This document shows, one piece after another, positions 56,922 to 64,000 of a stretch of 64,000 bases of DNA. This DNA comes from Pyrenophora tritici-repentis (lineage: Eukaryota; Ascomycota; Dothideomycetes; Pleosporales; Pleosporaceae): assembly GCF_003171515.1 (NCBI RefSeq), contig NC_089397.1, forward strand, positions 2,108,001 to 2,172,000, given 5' to 3'. A program made the translations under genes and the position numbers. Position 1 is the stretch's first letter. Each line of letters starts with the position of its first letter. The notes under the pieces are model-generated. The model was given only the letters and a program-made list of their open reading frames with translations. It was not told the DNA's origin and did not search any database.

Positions 56922-57898
56922 TATCGCTGCTGGCTCTGAGCCAAACGTTCTCCCTCTTAAGATCTTCCCACAGCACGTCCAGGATGCTCCGAAGCCTGGT
57001 AGACCTGCTAAGCAGGCAGAGGAGGTGAAGGAGCAGATGTTTCAACAAGTACGACGCGATAGATATGGACGAGAGAAGAGCTGTGCTGACCTTGCTGGTG
57101 GGCTCAGTCTCCAAGGAGTCGAAATCTCTGCCTCTACCGTCTGGAGGGTATTGAGAGCAGCAGGATACAGAAATACCAAGCCAACGAGGAAGCCTGGGTT
57201 GACACAGGAGATGAGGAGTGCTCGTCTTAAGTGGGCATTAGAGCATAAGGACTGGACGTTGGAGGACTGGAAGAATGTCATCTGGATAGATGAGACGTCC
57301 GTGGTAATCAACCACCGACGTGGGGGCTACAGAGTCTGGAGAAGGGCAGATGAGAGAGTAGTCAAGAGCTGCATCCGTGAGAGGTGGAAGGGATACTCTG
57401 AGTTTATGTTCTGGGGCTGTTTCTCGTACGACAAGAAAGGTCCATGCCATGTCTATCAGCCAGAGACAAAGGCAGAGAAAGAGGATGCTGCTCGTCGGAT
57501 TGAGCAGCTAAACGCTGAGCTTGAGCCTCTACAGAGAGAGGAGTGGGAGCTGTTAGAGTCTATGAGGAGAATAGGGCTACGTAATAAGCGTGGCAGGAAG
57601 CCTCAATGGAGATGGACAGAGAAGACAGGCAAGCTGATGCGCACGTCTGGAGGTGGCATAGACTGGTGGAGACGTCAGACCTGCGTTCTCATCCCAAAGC
57701 TGATTCCTTTCGCCAAAGAATGCCTCTAAGATAGACCTCAGACTGTTGTAATGGAGGATAAGGCACCTAGCCACGCCCACCACTATCAGAGTGTGATCTA
57801 TCGCCTGCACGACGTTGAGAGACTACTCTGGTGTGATAACTCGCCAGACTGTAACTGTATTGAGCCATGCTGGTTCTGTATAAAAAAAGGAGACAACG
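56922..57898 (+). pseudogene. Tc1-like transposase (copy 2)
   Basis: Same protein as copy 1 from RAIAAGSEPNVLPLK on. It shares the TAA after KECL (57727-57729) and the extra A in the A7 run (57881-57887). Two further changes: WTDETS is WIDETS and FWGRFS is FWGCFS, both C-to-T in the DNA, the first at CpA. The N-terminal HTH is lacking. Non-functional. Confidence 0.84.
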
Positions 57899-58136
57899 CT
57901 AAAGGGAGCTCCTAAATCAAGGGCTGAGGCAGTCAGAGTCTGGCAAAATTGCTGGAGAGATCTCTCGCAACTTAAGATCCAAGCCTGGATTGAGTGAATT
58001 CTTGTATACATTCAAAAGATAATTGAGCTACAAGGTGGCAATGAGTATATAGAGGGGAGAGACAAGCCTCGGCTAAGGCGGCAGTACTTCGGCTAGATTA
58101 TTCTTGGTAGACAATACTTTTGAAAGGCACCTCTGT
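56922..58136 (+). mobile_element. Tc1-mariner element, copy 2, 5'-truncated
   Basis: Homology to copy 1 begins at AGAGCTATCGCTGCTGG and runs to the 3' terminal repeat CTTTTGAAAGGCACCTCTG, then TA (58137-58138). The 5' repeat and HTH start are missing. It lies 290 bp after the PKS stop, in the same direction. Confidence 0.86.
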
Positions 58137-58169
58137 AACTGAGCCATACATATCAAAGCAGCTGCACTA

Positions 58170-60307
58170 ACGTAAGCCACCACCGAGCGCCCGCCCCCAC
58201 CGAACGCCCGCGAACACGCATTTACACCACCTACTTTATGAGGCTGTAGAGCCACCCACAACAGCTATTATCACGAGATTTTCTGGTGTCGCTGTCGCAT
58301 GAGGTATTGGAGTAGATTGAATTAAATAGAATTACGTAATTACTTTGTGGGTCGGCTTGATTTGCCGGCCAGAGCGTGAAGTAGCCATCACCACCAGCTC
58401 CTCCACACCACCTGCAGCAGGCTCTCCATCCACCTCTACACTCTGCACTGCAACTTGAAGCTTGAGGCTGCGCCTCTTACCCTTTTGGGACAATTTGAGA
58501 TCGTTCTGGAGTTGCTTTTTGAGCTGCCTTGCCATCTGATCTTCCTTGCAGGCAAGGCGCTTTTGTTCAGCTTCATGGTCCCGCTTCTCCTTTGCCACAA
58601 CTCTGTTAAGACGACGCTCTTCAAGCTGTTGAGCCTTAGCAAGCTTTTGCTGCTCTCTCAGCTTCATGGTCTCAGTTTTCTGGTATTGAGCCGCCTGTTC
58701 TTCAAGGTCTTTTTGCTCCTGGCGTTGACGAGCTTGCTCTACCTTTGTAGGTGACCAGAATTGAGCTCCACCATTTGAATTTTCAGGCGGCAGCAGTAAT
58801 AAAGCTTTGCCACGCTGCCTACGCTTCTTTTCATTAGCTAGGGCCTCTTTGAGCTGGTTGTTCTCATGCTGAAGGAGGGTGTTTTTTACGGAGATGGTGT
58901 GGATCGTTTGGCTGAGCTTCTTCGACTTTGTATCATATACATCATCCACAGCCTGCCTTAAAAGACGCTCTATCTTTCTCTAATCGCTTGCACTAAGTAC
59001 TGACGTTGTGCTATTGCTTGAAGATGGCCTAGAGTTGCTTGGAGTTGCAGTGCTGAAGCGACAGAGTATTACATCCGGCTTGAAGGGATGAAGCCCTGTA
59101 GCTGCAAAGGCCTTTATTACAAGCGTTTCTGTGAAGGAGGAGGTCCATGCTGCATTGAACAGTCGATAGAAATCGCGCTTGGTGATAGAGCTGAGGCCTT
59201 GGGAGATATTCAAGAAGCTGGCAAGCTCAGCTTTGTATGCAGCTGCCAACGGAGCAAACATGACGACGTCGAGCGGTTGCAGCGTATGCGTACTATGAGG
59301 TGGATATATAGCTAATAGGATCTTGTTCTGGTCGCAATAGCTGATAAAATCCATAGTAACATGGCTGCCATGGCCGTCAAGGATAAGTAAGCGGTATGAG
59401 CTTCGGGCTTTGGCTTTGGTTTCTCGATCAAACACCTGCTTAAGCCAGGCTAATCCTATCTCATTACTAGTCCATCCAGATGGTGATGAGGTAAAGAAAG
59501 CTCGGTGTTTCTTTGGCTCAAAGTCTTGTAACCATGTGTCTTGAATATTGCCACTCTGAGCTTGATAAATCAGTGCTGGAGTAAGAGCTGATCCATCAGC
59601 GCATATGCAAGCTAAGGTAGTAATCCACTCCCTATTGCCATCCTGGAGCATGTGCTTCATCTTTCCTGACTCGTATTGGTGCCTAGAAAACACCCGCTTC
59701 ATCTTACTTAAGATGCCAATGAGAAAGCCCTTCTCATCCATATTGTATATATAGCGACTGTCAATGTTGTACTGCTCAATCTTTTGCTTTATAAGTTCGA
59801 AGTATAAGCTATACATGAAGGCGTTATCAGCTTTAAAGCGATTGCGGTCAAGGCCGGTGGCCCAATGTGAGATGAGATCAATGCTGTGGCGCTTGACGAA
59901 TCGGTCCACCCAGTTCTTGCCCACAGGCTTCTTGGCTATATCGCTGGCGAAATTTCGTATCATTGGTCTTGAAGGAGGTAGTCCTCGTGCGCAAAGGTTC
60001 TTTATATACTGTACAAGCTGCTGTTCTTGTACAGTGTTGAGAAGCCGGCCATTTGCAAGCTTTGTTGTTCGTGCCTCTTGAACTTTCCGGTGGCGCCTCG
60101 ACAGCGTTGTTCGCGAGCAGCCATACTTTTTCGCATATGCTGAATATTCAAAATCTTGTCCAGGTTCTAACGATTCCAACGCTGCGAGAGCTGCGTCAAT
60201 AGCTGCCATGGTCGCTGAGAAATGTAGTGTTGAAGATGGGTGCAAATTTGAAGTTTGCGGGCCGTGCGGGCGCTCGGTGGGGGCGGGCGCTTGGTGGTGG
60301 CTTACGT
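58170..60307 (-). mobile_element. pogo/Fot-like transposon, complete, 2138 bp, TA target site
   Basis: Long terminal inverted repeats beginning ACGTAAGCCACCACCGAGCG (left) and ACGTAAGCCACCACCAAGCG (right), about 45-50 bp with GC-rich arms, flanked by TA (58168-58169, 60308-60309). It contains one transposase gene on the minus strand. Confidence 0.9.
58332..60209 (-). pseudogene. pogo/Fot-like transposase, full length with one TAG
   Basis: ATG 60209 (MAAIDAALAALESLEPGQ). N-terminal psq-type HTH (YAKKYGCSRTTLSRRHR) and CENP-B-type HTH (RLLNTVQEQQLVQYIK; VGKNWVDRFVKRH). DDE_1 core with all acidic residues: YNMDEKGF, LLILDGHGSH, TLQPLDV. TAG at 58980-58982 (after VLSASD) interrupts before the coiled-coil C-terminal tail, which continues in the same frame to 58332. 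The catalytic core is intact, so a protein lacking the tail could still be made. The TAG is explained by C-to-T at CpA in CAG. Confidence 0.87.
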
Positions 60308-60442
60308 TAACGTGTTTTACAAGCGAGTCGCCCGTACAAGCGAGGCGCCCACCCCAACAACTTTGATCACCTGTAAAGCTGTATAACTCAACAACTTTGC
60401 AATACAATAGAGAAAGAGAAAAACGATTAAATATATACTATC

Positions 60443-61057
60443 TTATGTATCTTTTCTACACGTACGCGAATCATGCCCAGTCTCTCTACACCTACTACAG
60501 CGCGCCAGAGCCTGGCGGCTGACACCTGATCGCTTTCCACCCTGACGCTCCTCACAAGCAATCTGCTCATCAGCCTCGCGTTGAGCAATTATATCCTCGC
60601 CGGCTCCCTTTGTAAGCACTCCACGCTTCTGTATCCGCTTCTTCTTACGTTTCCTACGCTCTGATACTGCTATATTAGCTCTCTCAAGGCTGGCGATTCG
60701 ATCGCGCATGAGCTCAGCCGAGAGTATCATTACTTCTGCCCCCTTCTGAAGCTGACTAATCGCCGCAATAATTGAAGCTGGTGATGAGCCCTGATGCCGC
60801 TGAACGCGATCACGTATTAATGTCGATTGAGCTTCAAGTTCGCGTGTGTTGCTAGGCGTACAGGTCTGCCAGAGAACTTCTGCGATAGTAGCTAGAGGGG
60901 TAGGCGTACGTAGCTGTACGTCAAGCTTTGAGAGAAAAGTATCTGGTTGGACAGGAACAAGGCCTGCGCCTCGAAAAGCTGAGCAGATATTGGCTGGCGT
61001 GAAGGATAGATCAAATGCTGTCTTACACGCTAGCAGAAACTCAAGCTTAGTAACGTA
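60443..61057 (-). pseudogene. pogo-like transposase C-terminal fragment with CCHC knuckle
   Basis: Minus-strand translation: LTKLEFLLACKTAF..GLVPVQPDTFLSKL, then ISQLQKGAEVMILSAELMRD, a basic KRRKRKKKRIQKR stretch and the end CSRCRETGHDSRTCRK. This is the C-terminal part of a different pogo family from 58170. Its catalytic part is missing because LINE copy C is inserted at 61058. A relic of the same family is at 15784. Confidence 0.78.
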
Positions 61058-62225
61058 GTTATTATTATTATTATTATATTTCCATTAGAGTCCTGTATCA
61101 GTCGGTGACTATGTGGGACTTTGGCTAAGCCGTTCTATGTATGATGGTCGTTGTGGAGTTTCTATGGGTCTTGTACAATTTGGGTGGTGTTTTGCGTACT
61201 CCAATTCCAGAGCTAGTCTTCCATTGGCGCGGGTGCTAAAGAGCAGTGTGGTGAATAGAAAGAGATGTAGCAGCGGGCTCTTTTGGATAAGGAAATATTG
61301 TTTTTGTAGTTTTATACAGTGTCTGTCTGTTCGGTGGTTTGCCCAAGGTGCCATTTTCTCGTGCCAATCCTAGTACTTGCGATAAAGGCTAGAGTAGCTT
61401 TAATGCCTGTCTTTTTTTGGAGGAGAAGTGGGAGGGTGATGGGTCTGTGTGGTATTGCTTCTTTGAGTGTATTTCGATGTGTTTTGTACTGTTTGCAATC
61501 TAGAAGTAGGTCCTGTGGTGTTTGTGGTTTGTAGCATACACAGTCCGCAACAATCAATTAAGTGGGTCCTAGAAGGTTCAGATTGGATTGATTGATTACC
61601 GCTTTAAGCCTAGTAGTTACCTATAGGAGTTTAAGCCCTACCTAGATAGGTAAGTGGGTCTAGGAGAGTGACCGGATTGAATTGATTGTTGCGGAGTCTA
61701 GTAGCATATACATAGATTGCAGTCTCTCTTGTTGAATCTCTTAAGGTAGGAGTTGAAGTATCCATGTCCTAGCTTGAGTGAGTAGAACGCGCTTGAGATT
61801 TCTCTTGGTGTTCCCTTCGGGACTTTGATTGTTGTATGTGTGTTGAGCTTAAAGATCCTTGAGTAGGAGCTTCTGTTTTTGGTGGGCCTGTCGGTATACC
61901 TCTTGTACTCCATCAGTTGTTCTGTTTTTTGTATTTTGTTGATTTCTGTGCCTAAGTAGGCTAGGCTCGCTATGGTCGATGTTGTTGGTCTCTCTTTAGC
62001 TGCTTCCTTTGCTAGCGTGTCGGCTTTTTCGTTGCCTTTGACGTCGTTATGTCCTGGGGCCCACTGCAGGTGGATAGATGCTTTCTTTGTCGTTATTCTC
62101 TTTGCGGCTCTGATGCATCTTAGTAGCCACTGTTGTCCCAGGTTGTCCGATAGGTTGTTAAGCCTATGCATTGCTGCTTGGTTGTCTGCGTATACGTAGA
62201 TCTCTTGGCCTTCTTGTGCCACTAT
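61058..62225 (-). mobile_element. LINE copy C, minus strand, 5'-truncated, carrying a MITE
   Basis: Starts on the plus strand with (TTA)n, the complement of the LINE tail, then the 3' UTR and ORF2 C-terminus as in copies A and B, up to GCCACTATA. The MITE at 61539-61700 splits the cysteine-rich tail region. At its 5' end it meets a short LINE piece in the opposite direction (62226-62334). Confidence 0.88.
61539..61700. repeat. hAT-type MITE, 162 bp, 8-bp TSD, inside LINE C
   Basis: Same sequence as 46851-47012. Target duplication GTAGCATA (61531-61538, 61701-61708). Copies A and B of the LINE carry the empty site with a single GTAGCATA, which proves the borders. Confidence 0.96.
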
Positions 62226-62334
62226 ACAAGACCCATAGAAACTCCACAACGACCATCATACATAGAACGGCTTAGCCAAAGTCCCACATAGTCACCGACT
62301 GATACAGGACTCTAATGGAAATATAATAATAATA
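62226..62334 (+). mobile_element. LINE 3'-end fragment D, plus strand
   Basis: From ACAAGACCCATAGAAACTCC to the (ATA)n tail. It corresponds to the last 110 bp of the LINE, the part absent from copy B. Head-to-head with copy C and followed directly by a Tc1 end. Confidence 0.85.
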
Positions 62335-62394
62335 AGGCGGCAGTACTTCGGCTAGATTATTCTTGGCAGACAATACTTTTGAAAGGCACCTCTG
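62335..62394 (+). mobile_element. Tc1 3'-terminal fragment
   Basis: AGGCGGCAGTACTTCGGC through CTTTTGAAAGGCACCTCTG, then TA; the last 60 bp of the Tc1 element. Confidence 0.82.
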
Positions 62395-62461
62395 TACAAC
62401 CCTCATGATCCGATTGGTCATTTTCGGCACACGGGGGTTTTCGTCACATAGGGACAGACTT
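62395..62461. repeat. Half of palindromic MITE family P beside Tc1
   Basis: TACAACCCTCATGATCCGAT to GGGACAGACTT, then TA. Same junction as at 28758. Confidence 0.8.
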
Positions 62462-62520
62462 TAGACACTTAGACTTTGTAGTCGTAAAAATATGCTCTAC
62501 GCTTATTTATTCATGTTCTA

Positions 62521-62661
62521 AGTGCGTCCCTATGTGACGAAAAACCTCGTGTGCTGAAAATGACCAACCGGATCGTGAGGGTCGAAGAGAAGTGTGTCAT
62601 CCTTGCAATCCGATTGGTCATTTTCGGCACATGGGGTTTTTCGTCACATAGGGACAGACTT
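62521..62661. repeat. Palindromic MITE family P, complete, 141 bp
   Basis: Arms AGTGCGTCCCTATGTGACGA and the complement at GTCACATAGGGACAGACTT, TA on both sides (62519-62520, 62662-62663). It lies 126 bp from the end of the second P450. Confidence 0.83.
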
Positions 62662-62787
62662 TACAGCTATAGGTGATGCCAGTGCACAGGATTCTGCTAG
62701 GTGGTGAATCAAACCTAGACGGTCTGGAGCCCGAGCTGTTACATTCCTGCCTTGGCGAGCTCAGACTATCTTAGACTGAAAATCTGT

Positions 62788-64000
62788 CTATTCAACTCTT
62801 CTTCGTCGCACTTTAATTACTACATGTCGTGGTGGGACATTTTTGTCAACATGGACTAAATTCTGAGGCCTTTTTTCAAGTGGTTGGATATCATAGTTAT
62901 GGGTGATATACGCGACGATGAGCTTAAGTATGTGTGCGGCAGAGAATCGCCCAGGACTATTAAGCAAATGTCAGTATATAGGCAATGAGTGTGAAACGTT
63001 CATAGAGTGTGACCTGTCCAAGTACGGAATTGAATGATTGAGAATAACATCCAATCGCACTGAATCAAAGTAGAGCCACTCACCATGCGTGGCGGCCATG
63101 CCCAAAACTAAGGAACGTCTTGTTCGTTGCGACCATCAACGAAGACATCCGCTCCTTAGAGGCAACATCAGCGGATATGCTGCGTTGTTCCAGCTCCAAA
63201 GTTTCATTTCCTGCAACGAATCGGAATGGATCGTACGTTTCCGGATCTGGATAGAATCTCTCGTCAAAGTGAATATCAGTAGGAGAAAATCCAATCCAAG
63301 AGCCTTTGGGTAAATGTTGACCATCCGGCAGCTTCAGTCCGTCTTTCTGTAGGACCTCTCGTTGTCGACTCCGCACAGCTTGCGGATTGAGACGTAGGGT
63401 TTCTCGTATCGCACTATCAGTGAGTCGCAGTTTGTTTACACTGGCCCAGTCATCCCAATCCTTCTCAGCTTGGAAAGCCATTTCAGACTCTTGGCGCAGG
63501 GCCTCGTAGTAACGTAGCTCAGGCTTTGAGCTCAGCAAATCGAGCAACATATTTGCTAAGGCCACGGATGTAGAGTCTAATGCTAGGACCTGCACGAAAG
63601 TTTTAGAGCCTGTTTTCCTGCAAGTAGTGTCTGTCTGCACTAAAACGCTTCAATACCGACAAGACAAAATGAAGAATGAAAATGATATGAAAAGAGAATG
63701 GTACTGACAACGATTAAGAATCTCTCCGCAGCGTCCTCCGGAGTAGTAAACGCAGTGCTTTTAGCTTTCAAAGCAGCAGTAACCATCCATTTGATAAAGT
63801 TGTCTGGCGACTCACTGCTAAACGCAGGATCCATTATTTCTCGCTCTATATTTGACATGGACTCGATAATCATTGGCAAAACAATTTTCAATGCTCTTGT
63901 CTTGTAAAGCTTGTAGGGTAGGCTCATCAAGAGTCCCAGAAGTGGCCGTAGGAACCAGGGCACATACCTCAGTGCGAGAGAGCCTTTGGCCCATGAGGAA
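62788..64000 (-). CDS. Cytochrome P450 monooxygenase, 3' part, continues beyond window
   Basis: Minus-strand exons 63709-64000 (5' open), 63084-63589 and 62788-62956 are joined by introns 63590-63708 (GTCAGT..CAG) and 62957-63083 (GTGAGT..TAG), all in phase. The I-helix is LALDSTSVALAN, ExxR is IRETLRLNP, and the haem loop FGHGRHACPGRFSA is assembled across the last intron with the axial Cys spanning the splice. It ends in a basic KVRRRRVE. It resembles fungal tailoring P450s of the same broad class as 33854. The N-terminal anchor lies outside. No lesion is visible. Confidence 0.85.

Overview
The window looks like nuclear DNA of a filamentous ascomycete (Pezizomycotina, most likely a Dothideomycete; this placement is an inference). 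The evidence is short GT..AG introns (about 49-127 bp) with CTAAC-like branch points, a highly reducing polyketide synthase, fungal P450s, and a mix of Tad-type LINEs, copia elements, pogo/Fot-like, Tc1-mariner, hAT and MULE transposons with their MITEs. About half of the recognisable sequence is transposon-derived, and many copies are nested in one another.

Layout. 1-2923: a decayed copia element on the minus strand, broken by a nested solo LTR. 5.0-6.5 kb: a MULE transposase relic and a solo LTR. 6.6-16 kb: a gene-bearing block with a (CTCTCA)n tract, a hypothetical gene (6845), a class I methyltransferase (8877-9872, minus), an IFI6/IFI27-like membrane protein gene with a one-base frame break (10787-11953) lying between two old LTRs, and a large Pleosporales-type gene split by a frameshift into an N-terminal half (13367) and an atypical kinase half (14959). 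16-22.6 kb: MITEs, a LINE ORF1 relic, a HMG-box gene relic and Tc1 fragments. 23.0-24.6 kb: an intact cytochrome b5/FMN-dependent dehydrogenase gene. 24.8-28.8 kb: two LINE copies tail-to-tail, the second cutting a Tc1 element. 30.8-36 kb: a SnoaL/NTF2-like gene, solo LTRs, MITEs and a complete six-exon P450 preceded by a five-copy 20-bp array carrying ACGTCA. 36.3-39.4 kb: an almost intact hAT element with 8-bp target duplications. 40.2-41.8 kb: a small non-autonomous copia-type element with identical LTRs. 43-47.4 kb: two pogo-type relics and MITEs. 48.1-56.6 kb: an 11-exon HR-PKS (KS-AT-DH-CMeT-ER-KR-ACP, no thioesterase). 56.9-62.7 kb: Tc1, pogo, LINE and MITE insertions. 62.8-64.0 kb: the 3' part of a second P450 on the minus strand, running off the window.

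The HR-PKS, the two P450s, the SnoaL-like protein and possibly the FMN dehydrogenase form a plausible polyketide biosynthetic cluster spread over about 40 kb by transposon insertion. All PKS catalytic motifs are visible. As read, however, one exon at the KS-AT junction is out of phase by one base, so either splicing skips it, the base call is wrong, or the gene is inactive. No rRNA, tRNA or CRISPR was seen.
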